42,376 nucleotides of DNA from a virus, in the IMG/VR virus record IMGVR_UViG_3300042518_000803, positions 1 through 42,376 of that record. The stretch is one strand, 5' to 3'. The notes beneath the pieces were generated by a model. It saw nothing but the letters and a program-made list of their open reading frames with translations, was not told where the DNA came from and ran no database searches. How positions within the stretch are numbered: position 1 is the first letter of the stretch; the number at the start of each line of letters is the position of its first letter. The translations under genes were made by a program, and so were the position numbers. This document shows, piece by piece, positions 10,286 through 19,500 of this stretch.

Positions 10286-11230
10286 ATGAAGTACTGGTTT
10301 ATGAACAAGGGATCTTTGATTGATCACATCAACGCTTACTACGAGGAGATGAACGGGTCGAAGTCTCTATGCCCGATACGTATCTCTTCTTTCGGTGACT
10401 GCCCAGCTAAGCTTTTCCAACTGTGCAGTGGAGCTGACAAGGAGCAGCTAACAGCTAGAACACACCGCATCTTCGAGATGGGTACGCAGCGAGGCTCTGC
10501 GCTGTGCATGGCCATCGGAGGAATGATCGCTGGATACTTGCCGGAGTATGAACTCTGGATACCAATCAATCTGCCTGCGTCTGTCGCAGACAAAGTCGTA
10601 AGCCTTATGTCCGAACGGTTCGGAGCCGTAGACCTTCCAGTCAAGACAGACCCTGACTTCCCCAATGCACTGATGGTTCGAGGCCGAGCCGACGCAGTCC
10701 GACTAGTGAACGACGGAACGGCAAGCATTGTCGAGTTCAAGACGAAGAACAGCTTCGGTTTCGACAAGCTTCCAGAAGAAGGTCCGGGTCTGCAGTACAC
10801 GCTACAGGTCATGGGCTACATCAAGGCGCTTGAGTCAGAAGGCTACAAGGTCACCGACGCTACCTTCATCTTCGAGAACAAGGATAACTGTGATCTGTAC
10901 GAGCATCGCCTCAACATCGAGGCGGCTCAGCGCATGTACGATGAGTGGCTGCCCAAGTTCCAGCGCATGCTGATCGAGCTAGCTTCCGGCAGCGATGCGG
11001 CTTCACCGATCCCGACTTCGGTCGAGCCGAGCTACGTCGCTGAGACCGTGTCGAAGATGCTGCGCGATCAAGCACGGACGGCGAAGCTTCCGTGGAACTG
11101 CAACTACTGCTCGACTGGTCCGGCCAAGTGTGCACAATGGTGCGCGGCACAGAGCATCGACATCGAGATCGTCGACAAGCGTCGCAGTGGATCCGACAAG
11201 CCTGCATACACGGTGATCTCAACCCTATGA
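10286..11230 (+). CDS. Cas4/RecB-like PD-(D/E)XK nuclease with Fe-S cluster, 314 aa
   Basis: An exonuclease expected to resect DNA ends for recombination. The nuclease core is visible: Asp136 in VRGRADAV, then Glu150-x-Lys152 in SIVEFKTKN, and a downstream GLQYTLQVMGY that supplies the usual Gln/Tyr helix. Four cysteines near the C-terminus (272, 275, 282, 286; CNYCSTGPAKCAQWC) with Cys39 in SFGDCPAK near the N-terminus are arranged like the 4Fe-4S site of Cas4 and AddB. ATG 10286 follows AAGGAGAACGC. It is directly upstream of the annealing-protein gene, and the pair resembles exonuclease/annealing-protein recombination modules of phages. Its stop overlaps the next start. Confidence 0.86.
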   Translation: MKYWFMNKGSLIDHINAYYEEMNGSKSLCPIRISSFGDCPAKLFQLCSGADKEQLTARTHRIFEMGTQRGSALCMAIGGMIAGYLPEYELWIPINLPASVADKVVSLMSERFGAVDLPVKTDPDFPNALMVRGRADAVRLVNDGTASIVEFKTKNSFGFDKLPEEGPGLQYTLQVMGYIKALESEGYKVTDATFIFENKDNCDLYEHRLNIEAAQRMYDEWLPKFQRMLIELASGSDAASPIPTSVEPSYVAETVSKMLRDQARTAKLPWNCNYCSTGPAKCAQWCAAQSIDIEIVDKRRSGSDKPAYTVISTL

Positions 11231-11529
11231 AATCAAACATGAACGACCCCCTCGACATCTCGCCCAACGAGATCAACGCGATGCGCAGCTCATACGACGA
11301 AATGGCGCTGCGTCTTCTTTCTCAGTTCGACCCTGATCCGAAGGTCGCAATCGAAAAGCTGGCGAAGCAAACCCTTCACATCACGCAGACTCTCATGCTG
11401 ACCAAGGATCAGCTCACACAAGAACAGGCTTCGTTCGTCGCTGGGATAATCAACATGTCGATCACGCCCGTGATCATTGCCCAGTGGCGCAAGATGAAGC
11501 GTGACACCAACCGTAAGGAGAACCAATGA
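11227..11529 (+). CDS. Hypothetical helical protein, 100 aa, between nuclease and annealing protein
   Basis: Starts MKSNMNDPLDISPNEINAMR at an ATG overlapping the nuclease stop (ATGA); a second ATG at 11239 is possible. It appears all-helical, amphipathic and basic at the C-terminus (IIAQWRKMKRDTNRKENQ). Its stop overlaps the ATG of the Rad52-like gene by four bases, so the three genes are coupled. That position suggests an accessory to the recombination pair, such as an adaptor or loader, but nothing in the sequence proves it. Confidence 0.78.
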   Translation: MKSNMNDPLDISPNEINAMRSSYDEMALRLLSQFDPDPKVAIEKLAKQTLHITQTLMLTKDQLTQEQASFVAGIINMSITPVIIAQWRKMKRDTNRKENQ

Positions 11530-12536
11530 CCGACATCGAACAACAGATCCGCATGCTCCACGCCCCGTTCGACCCGTGCGAACTGGAGTGGCGCTTTCAG
11601 AAGACTGGCAAGCAAGGCAACGGCGGCGTCATGCTGCCCTACGTTTCGGCCCGTGCGATCATGGATCGCCTCGATCAGGTGATCGGGGCCGGCAACTGGA
11701 ACGACAGCCTGCGGGTACACGGTGAAGGCGAGCGCCGCACGTGGGTCTGCACCCTGTCGGTCGAGCTTGCCGATGGCAAGGCTGTGGTGCACGAGGACGT
11801 GGCCGACGAGACTCACGTCGAGCCCGCCAAGGGCGGTGCCTCGGACGCGCTCAAGCGGTGCGCCGTCAAGCTGGGCATCGGCCGCTACCTGTACTACCTG
11901 CCCAAGTTCTACGTCGAGGACCAGCCCCGCCCGTCCCACAAGTGGACCGAGCACATCGCCCAGCACCTGCCTCGCAAGTGCCCGTGGGCTGTGCCGGGTG
12001 GAACCGGACGCCCGCCGGAGGGCAAGGGCTCGAGCGGCTGGAACTTCGATACCAGCTTCTCTACCGGAGCGGGCGACGCCCCCAGCGACGAGCCCACCAT
12101 GGCCGCTCCCAAGCCCGCCCCTGCGGCTCAGCCTGCGCCCAAGCCTCAGCCGCCCAAGAGCGTGCCGGAACGCAAGCCAGCGCCTCCTGCGCAGTCCAGC
12201 GGCCCAGCCGACGCTGACGACCCCGACGTTCCGCTGCCGACCCACTCGGCCGCGCCCTTCGACCTCGGCGCCAAGATCCGCTTCGGCAAGTACAAGGACC
12301 AGACATGGGGCTGGGTTGCCATGGGCTCACCCAACGGTCGCCGCCGTGGCTGGCTGCGCTGGTCTGCCGAGAACCGCGCCACGTTCGACCGCGACTCCAT
12401 GAAGGAGCAGGCGTACATGGCCGAGCAGATCCTGCAGTGGCTCGAGGGCAAGGCCACTCCGGTCGAAGATCCGTGGTCCGACGACAAGGTCCAGCGCGAG
12501 GACGAGGGGGCCGAAGGCTTCCCTTGGGAGGGCTGA
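11526..12536 (+). CDS. Rad52/22-type single-strand annealing protein with C-terminal ExoX-like module, 336 aa
   Basis: The N-terminal 130 residues carry the Rad52/22 signature: LPYVSARAIMDRLDQVIGAGNW near 37-58, and the hallmark GGASDALKRCAVKLGIGRYLY at 103-123. Such proteins anneal complementary single strands in double-strand-break repair and phage recombination. A disordered Pro/Ala/Lys-rich linker (about 165-240) leads to a small C-terminal module, KIRFGKYKDQTWGWVAM then RGWLRWSAEN, like the domain at the end of exonuclease X-type proteins. The two parts may couple annealing to a partner or to DNA. AAGGAGAACCA precedes ATG 11526. High confidence in the Rad52-like part. Confidence 0.88.
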   Translation: MTDIEQQIRMLHAPFDPCELEWRFQKTGKQGNGGVMLPYVSARAIMDRLDQVIGAGNWNDSLRVHGEGERRTWVCTLSVELADGKAVVHEDVADETHVEPAKGGASDALKRCAVKLGIGRYLYYLPKFYVEDQPRPSHKWTEHIAQHLPRKCPWAVPGGTGRPPEGKGSSGWNFDTSFSTGAGDAPSDEPTMAAPKPAPAAQPAPKPQPPKSVPERKPAPPAQSSGPADADDPDVPLPTHSAAPFDLGAKIRFGKYKDQTWGWVAMGSPNGRRRGWLRWSAENRATFDRDSMKEQAYMAEQILQWLEGKATPVEDPWSDDKVQREDEGAEGFPWEG

Positions 12537-12537
12537 G

Positions 12538-12828
12538 ATGGACGCTCCCTACCAGCGTCACTCAGACACCAGCAAGGCAGCGGCCGACCTGATCAGGGCT
12601 CACCTGCCTAGGCACCAGCACCTCGTGCTGTGCATCTTCCGAGCGCATCCCGACACGGCGTTCACGGACAACGACCTGATCGAGTTCGTCATCGCGAACG
12701 AGATCCCCATCAGCATGAACGGTGTCCGAGCTCGGCGCATCGAGCTGCTTCGCAAGAACCTGATCACCGAGTGCGGCATCAGGGCTGGCGATTCCGGACG
12801 ACTGGCAAAGCAGTACCGACTCGCTTAG
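12538..12828 (+). CDS. Winged-helix-like protein, 96 aa
   Basis: Starts MDAPYQRHSDTSKAAADLIR, a phrase typical of small phage winged-helix proteins (RHSDTSKAAA), and continues with helices LPRHQHLVLCIFRAHP and GVRARRIELLRKNLITECG, the latter a good recognition helix, then the short wing RAGDSGRLAKQYRL. Its ATG lies one base after the Rad52-like stop. It is the last gene of the rightward operon, just before the terminators. It may regulate phage transcription or act with the recombination genes. Confidence 0.8.
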   Translation: MDAPYQRHSDTSKAAADLIRAHLPRHQHLVLCIFRAHPDTAFTDNDLIEFVIANEIPISMNGVRARRIELLRKNLITECGIRAGDSGRLAKQYRLA

Positions 12829-12842
12829 CATCTAGAACGGTT

Positions 12843-12862
12843 GCAGGACGTGGTACTCCTGC
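12843..12862 (+). terminator. Rho-independent terminator of the rightward operon
   Basis: A 6-bp stem GCAGGA/TCCTGC with an 8-base loop is followed by CTCC and TTTTGTT. It starts 14 bases past the winged-helix gene stop (12828), the expected place for the end of the early operon. It is a modest stem, backed by a second hairpin 15 bp downstream. Confidence 0.6.
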
Positions 12863-12877
12863 CTCCTTTTGTTGGTG

Positions 12878-12911
12878 CCGGAGGGTTGAAGCGCAAGCTT
12901 CTTCCCTCCGG
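12878..12911. terminator. Long hairpin between the convergent operons
   Basis: CCGGAGGG (12878-12885) pairs perfectly with CCCTCCGG (12904-12911). Inside, GAAGC/GCTTC forms five more pairs closed by a GCAA (GNRA) loop, separated from the outer stem by a TT/TT internal loop. Only TTT follows on the plus strand, so it may stop both operons or act as an mRNA end stabiliser. The remaining 85 bases to 12996 show no gene. Confidence 0.65.
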
Positions 12912-12996
12912 TTTCACTTACGCGCACGAAGCAACGGAAGCAGCCTCGGCACAGCACGTAGCGCCGTGATCCATCCGGTCAACAGCGCGACGCCTA

Positions 12997-13128
12997 TCAG
13001 CGGCGGGACTTGATCTCGCGGCATACTTCGATCAGCAGCTTCACGATCATCGCCAAGGTGGCGAAGTCGATGGCCTTGGGCTCAGCGAGCAGGCGCTCGC
13101 ACTCGTCCAGCTTCTCGTCGATGTTCAT
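12997..13128 (-). CDS. Small helical protein, 43 aa, last gene of the late operon
   Basis: Starts MNIDEKLDECERLLAEPKAI and ends EVCREIKSRR. Two amphipathic helices with heptad-like leucines suggest a small coiled-coil or helical hairpin. Its ATG overlaps the stop of the lipoprotein gene (ATGA at 13125-13128), and the preceding sequence reads AAGGAGCAAGCGCA, a good ribosome site. It ends just before the intergenic terminators. No family is recognised. It could be a lysis regulator or an accessory of the neighbouring lipoprotein. Confidence 0.68.
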   Translation of the reverse strand: MNIDEKLDECERLLAEPKAIDFATLAMIVKLLIEVCREIKSRR

Positions 13129-13535
13129 TGCGCTTGCTCCTTCAGGATCTGAACCTTCTGCCCGCCTTGCAGCACGGCAACCCAACACCCCGACTCGGCG
13201 TTGAACACAGCCTCGGGGAACAGGATGCGGCACCAGCTGGGGATAGGCTGGTCGAGCTCGAACTCCTCGTCGAAGTCCAGCCCACGGTTGATGACTCGAC
13301 GCTTGCCATCGGTCAGGTTCACGGCCGCCCACGGCGTACCGTTGAAGTGGTCTCGACCGCCGACGAACGCGGTCCCCTTCACATGCCCGACGAACAGACG
13401 CTCGAATGGATCCCATCGGGCATCGCCATTGCCGGAGAACGAGATCTCGGCGTGGAACGGGGAAGGCCCAGCCATGTCCGTGCTCGAGCACGACATAGCC
13501 ATGGCACACACGATCAATGCGGTCAGGTACTTCAT
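13125..13535 (-). CDS. Putative lipoprotein, 136 aa
   Basis: A signal peptide MKYLTALIVCAMAMS ends in a lipobox-like AMSC with Cys16 as the probable lipidated residue. The mature part is beta-rich (FVGHVKGTAFVGGRDHF, CWVAVLQGGQKVQIL) with two further cysteines. It lies after the giant virion gene, overlapping its stop by four bases. Phage lipoproteins at late-operon ends can be outer-membrane spanins, receptor blockers or exclusion factors. The size here is larger than usual for an o-spanin, so a superinfection-blocking lipoprotein is an equal option. Confidence 0.75.
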   Translation of the reverse strand: MKYLTALIVCAMAMSCSSTDMAGPSPFHAEISFSGNGDARWDPFERLFVGHVKGTAFVGGRDHFNGTPWAAVNLTDGKRRVINRGLDFDEEFELDQPIPSWCRILFPEAVFNAESGCWVAVLQGGQKVQILKEQAQ

Positions 13536-16500
13536 CGGATGAACTTCATGAACCTTGCAGCCTGCGCAGCAGCGCCCTTCATGGGCAAGGACTGAACCGC
13601 AGTACTGGGAGCCATATCATACATAGCCGGACCGAACACCTTGGTCTGGTCTTCGAACGATACGTCGAGATCGACAGACGCACCGTTGGTCCGTTCAGCA
13701 ACCCAAGCATTGCCAAGCCGTAGCGCCTCTAGGTCCGCGCCCTTAGCCGACTTCATGTTCGGGATTCCCGACGAGATCCAGATACGAGCAAGGATGCCCT
13801 CGTTGCCGGAGGTGTTCTTCATCTGCTCGTACAGGAAACGCATCAGCTGAACGTTGTCACCAGCCCCACGCCACGCAGCGCGAACGATGCGGTCGTGCAA
13901 TGCAGGGTCAACGTCCTTGCGATAGATAAGACCTGTCTCGCTGGACAAGAGTGTGTCGAGCACCTCCCTGCGTGACTGCAGAGCATTGACGGTCTCAGCC
14001 ACCCATAGCTTCCGCATCTCAGGGGTATCACCCTTGGAGGCGAGCCACTTGCCCAGTTCCGTTGACGGGTTCTGCCGAATGTCGAGATGACCGTTCGCAT
14101 CCTCGATCACGTCTCGAGACAGGTTCAAGTACGCATCGAGCCGGCTAGCGTATGGAAGCGTAGCCATGTCAAGCGACTCCTTGTACGTCCTCGAGAGGAG
14201 GTTCAGGATCGTCTGCTCGATCTGCCTGTTGCGAATATCTGCACGAGCTTCTTCACCAGATTCGGAAGCAGGGTAGATAGGGTTCCCAAGAAGCGGCACG
14301 CGGCCAACTCCGTCCGTCTTCGGTGCGCGGGATGCGGAGCTCACCCTCGATGTAGGCAGCAGCGTTCGAGACGTGATGGCCGAAGCCATCTCTGCGAAGG
14401 TAGGCTTCATCCGGCTAGACGGAAGTCCGGCCAGCATCTCCGAGAACGTTCGGCTTCCGAAGGCAGACTCCTCCAGCGCGACCTTCATCTCTCGACTGAA
14501 GCCGGGGCCGAAGACCGATGTGCCACCAAGGGGAGCGGACATCTCGGCCGCTACACCCTGAGCTACCTCGGCAATGACCTGTGCCTTTGACTTGCCCTTC
14601 TCGCCCTGAAGCAGCTTCATCGCGTCCAAGAACGTGGCCGTCGCCGCCATGCTGAACATACCGAATCCGTTACGCGGATCAGGTTCTGCCACCATGAAGT
14701 CGTTGGTCTCGTCGAGAGACGCCGATACCTCGTTGACGAAGTCAACTCCCGGAACGTAGTCCTTCCAGTCAATGATCGTGGACTGACCGCCGACCGTTGG
14801 GCCACGGCTCATTGAGAGCATCTCTCCGGCTTGGCTGTGAGTTCCGATAGATCCGAGGCTTGCAGCGTGAACGAAGTTCTTTCCGAAGCCCTGCAGGTAT
14901 TCGACCCAGTCACGTACTGCCAAGGTCGCCTTGCCGGAGCTGCTTCCTCCAAAGCTAGGAAGCGGAGCGTCACCATGCCGACGACGGAGGATGTCGAGCG
15001 TGACCGGATCAAGTTCGGTGCCCTTGAGGACATCGCTACCAGCTGCAGCTTCGCGCAGGTCTTCGTCGTCACCACCAAAGGCTTGGCTCACAAGGCGAAT
15101 CATTGCCAGCGCAAGCGCCGTGTGCGCGATGCCACGCCACGACATCGTGTGACGAGCCATCGTCGGATACATGGCAGCGCGGTACATCCAGAAGGGAGAT
15201 GCGGCACCCATCTGGACCATCTGCCGTCCGATCAACCTCCAGTTCTGATCGAGACCCTTGCCCTTTCCTGCTCGGGCATAGCCCAGCTTGGCATACCCCT
15301 CCTCTCGAAGACGAGTAGCTCCGGTCTGGAACTGGGTCGTCATGCGGAGCAGGGTCGTGTTGCGGTCGCTGAAGTCACCCGTTCCCTCGCTCGCCCAACG
15401 CACGGCATCCTCATGCTTCATGCCAATGCGCTTTGCTTCGATGATGGCCGCGTGCTTCCACCACACCTCGTGGAGGTTGTACACACCGAGCAGGGCTCGG
15501 ACCGCCTCCGCTCTAACAGCGGGGTTCGGGTCAGAGGACAGCTTGCTGACACGGCTCGAGAAGCTTCCCCAGCCACGGCCGGCACGATACGCGGCCTGAG
15601 CCACAAGGTTGAGATCCGACTCGGCAGAAGATTGACCGGATCCCCTGAACATAGGGTTCCCATCTGCCCCATAGAACATGCTGGCTAGCACGTCCGCACC
15701 GTTGACCGGATCGTTGATCATGTGGGCCAGCGTCGCACCACCAATCGACAGGACCGTCGAATCGAAGTTGAGCGCCCCTTCGCTCCATTGAGACTTGGGA
15801 AGGTTCGCCTTCTTCGCGGCATACCATTCAGCTGCTTCCCAAGCAGCGTCAGCGTATACGCCTTCTCCGGTCAGGATCGACTCGAACATGTCCGACATCG
15901 GAACCTTTCCGGTCATGCTGTTAGTCGAAAGGTTCGTGGTGAACTGAAGCACCCAGTGCTTCGGGTTCTGCACTGTACGCAGCTGACGCCACATCAAAGT
16001 GACCTGCTGCAAAGCGTCGGTCATCGACTCAAGCGCACCACCAGAACGGTACGCCGTGATGTCGTTGCGCTCGAGCAGGAACGCAATCTCTCGGCTAGCG
16101 TGCCACGTGATGTGGCCATTCTGAAGCGTGTTAAGAAGCTTCTTCATGGCCGGTGTCATAGTGGCTTTGCCACCACTGCGAAGCTCGATCTCGTCATCGA
16201 TGAACGTCTGAATGACAGCCGCTTCGAGCTTAGTGTTCTTTCGCTCCTCAAGGATTTTGTCGGCGTCAGCTCTGCTGAGCTTGCCCTCGTTGAGCATCGC
16301 CTCCTCTTCCTTGGTCAGCTTCGGAACTAGGACGCCTTCTCCAGTACGCACCAAGCCACGATCGGCAACTCGCGTGTACTGCTGACGCTCGACAACGCCC
16401 ATGCGCTCGTAGTCTTCCGGAGAAACAACATGTCCCTCGGCCACGAGACGGTTGAGAATGCGGAACGTTTCCAAACGCTTGGCGACTCGGACCGCGCTCA

Positions 16501-19500
16501 ACGGCATCACGTATCGAATGTCGAAGATGCGGCGCATCGCATCGCCGGATGCACCGATGTCCCTAGGAAGCTCTGCAGATGAAGCCGTGCCACCCTCGGC
16601 TCGAGAGTCTCGCAGCACCCAGTCCTTGCCGCCGAGAGTCTCAGCGACTTCTGCGAAGCGTGCCGGGAGATAGTGGTTGCGCATCATCTCGAACTGCTCC
16701 GAGCTGATGAGGCCCAGCGAAACCATCTCCTTGCCCATCTCGACCATCAGCTGGTTCCACTCAACCAGATGGTCGTAGTACTTCGCCGTGTCGGGGCGGC
16801 CGAGAGCCTTCTCGAATTCGTTGCGGTCTCGGAAGCGAACGACGGCACCAGCTTCCAGCATCGAGCCGAGCAGCGCGGCATCCTGCGGGGATACATTCCA
16901 GTCATGAAGCTGCTTCAGCATCGTCTGGATACGGTTGAGCAACAGCTGCGTAGAGGCAGCAGACTCGAGCTGTGCGCTCATCATCTTTTGGTTGCTCTTC
17001 AGAACCTCTTTAGTGCCGAGGCCACGCGATCCACGAGCGAAGATGTTCCATCGCTGCCACAGGTTGACGATGCTGGAAGCAGCCTTTTCAGTAAGCGTGT
17101 CCTGAGGGGTCTTCTTAGGATCGGTCTTGAAGTAATGGCGGTATTCCACCGGAAGCCGGCTCTTGAGCTCCTCGGCAATGGCATTGCGAGTAGCTTGAGC
17201 TCGGGCAGATTTCACATTGGCACCCGGCCTACTCCAGCGCCATGCCGCATTCCGAAGTTCGCCATCGCTCATCTTGCGAGCGGCAGATCTTTCAGAACTT
17301 TGGAGATTGATCCGATCAACCCACCACCGAGGGCTGAGATACGGGAGCGGAGCATCGATGGAATCGGTAGCGACGGGAATGATCTTGGTCCACTTGAGAC
17401 GGCCGCTTAGGACGCGGTGGTGATACCCGCTGGCAAACTCAAACATTGCAGCGGCAACCTGAACAGACCACCGGCCAATAGTCTTGGCATCTCGTGATGT
17501 GATCGGAATGCCAGAGAACATGTAGATGTACTTGGAGTCGGGGATCACTCCAGTCTTCGGCTTACCCGTGACCTTGCTGATGATGACCTTCCCTCGTCCG
17601 GGCTTGACACCAGAAGACTCAGACTCTACGTCAACTCCTCCAATTGTGTCGTATACAAACGACTCATCAGCATCGGCCTCTCCGCTTGGACCTACATATG
17701 CAAACTTGCCTTTTGATCCGATCGCACCGAACGCATCGTTTTCCGTTTTGGCATAAACAAGTGACCCTTGTACGTTGGCTTCTCCGATTGCCCTGCACAG
17801 GTTTACGTACATCGTTCGCTGAAATGCATTAGCGTATCCGCTATCAATCTGCATTCCGTACGGCGATTCAGAAATCTTGAAAAACTGCTCGATTCCGAGC
17901 TCTTTTGCACGACTCATTACTGAATCGACTGAGCTCTCTGCTTGAACGTCTGAGGATTGCAATTCAAGCGCATCAAAGACCAGATCCGTAGTCCGTTGAG
18001 CTCTGAAGGCAACCTCAGGTGTATGCCCAAGGGACATAGACATAAGGGCCGTGGTAACGGAAGCTAGCTCCTGCGACTTCGCATGAAGCTCGACCGACCG
18101 TGACCACGCATGGGCGATCTTTGCCTCGAGCTCTTCATCGGTTGCAGTATCCGGCTCGTATGTCTCGCGAAGCTTCTGGTCTAGTTCTAGATCATTCACT
18201 GTCCTCGATCCGTCAGCGTTCTGCGTGTACATCTTTCGAAGACGACGCAGGTATCGTGTGACCTCGATAGGCTCGGACGAGCTGATGTTCAGGCCGGCGA
18301 CCGCGAGGAGGACGTTCAGAGAGTTATGAAGCTCAGAGATGTCGCTCCATAGGACTTCAGCCTTCTCCTTGAGGGCCTGTTCCATCTCATCTTTGGATGT
18401 GCTCTTGGCTTCTTCCTCTGTCTTCGGAATCTTGGGAGCGTCATCCGACGCATCGGAGATAGCAGCTTCGGCTTCATTCGTTGCCGCCGCGATCTGAGCT
18501 GCCTTGAGCTCTTCGTCCGTAATGGGCCGCCGCCCTTCTTCCTTGGTGCCCTTGCCACCGTCACCGACGGAGAAAACGGAAGCGGATTCAGGCAGAACCT
18601 GAACATCCATCGGCTCGCCTTGCAGGTTGAGCGCCATTCCAGTCGCAAGCTCAAGAAGAGTCTGGCCGTTGACATTAGTTGTCAGTGAAGCGGTAGAGCC
18701 TCCTTCAAGCTTTAGATTGTTGGCAATCATTCCAGCAAGCGAAGCGATCGGTGACTTCACCTGCGTTCCGGCATCGCTGGCGACAGCCCGCATGCCCTTC
18801 ATGTGGCTTTCCCACACCGCGTCTACCATCACGCCAATGTTGTCAACCTGATGCGACTGGCCTGCCTTCGTTAGAGCATTCGAGTACCAAGCGACAGCTT
18901 CTTTTCGTCCAGTAGTGCTCCACCACTCGCCGTAGCGAGCCAGCTCCGATGTCTTCAGGAAACCGCTTCCGCCTCCACGCCCAGACCTAACGTTCCCTTC
19001 AACGGAGACCCCAAGCGGAAGAGATGCGATCATGCGAAGCAGCGGAAGATTCGCACTGATTTGGCTGTCGCTGATCAACCGGCGTCCACGATTGTCACGA
19101 ATCTGCGAAGCGACAGAGTTGATGCGAGCGTCATACGCAGCACCGTATTGCTCTACGCCTGCGGCGATAGTCATCACACGCTCTACCGGAACACCGAGAA
19201 TAGCGGCAATGAGATTCGGGCTTTTGCTCTTGCTTGACCTGCGAACTCCAGCCGCATACACAGCGCCTTGGATCATGGCATCCATGCGCTTGTTGTAGTC
19301 GCTGTCTTTTCCTCCAGACGCGGCGATCTCAAGCCGAATCCGCATGACATCTTGGATAAGGTCGAGAACCTTTCCAGTCGTCTCATCTGTCCCTACGTTG
19401 CCAGCGCCCTTGGCCGAGGAGCTGAACAAGTCCAAGGCTCCGATGAATGCCCGTCGAATTGCCGCATCCGGATTACTCGCAAGCGTTTCAAAGCTTGGAG

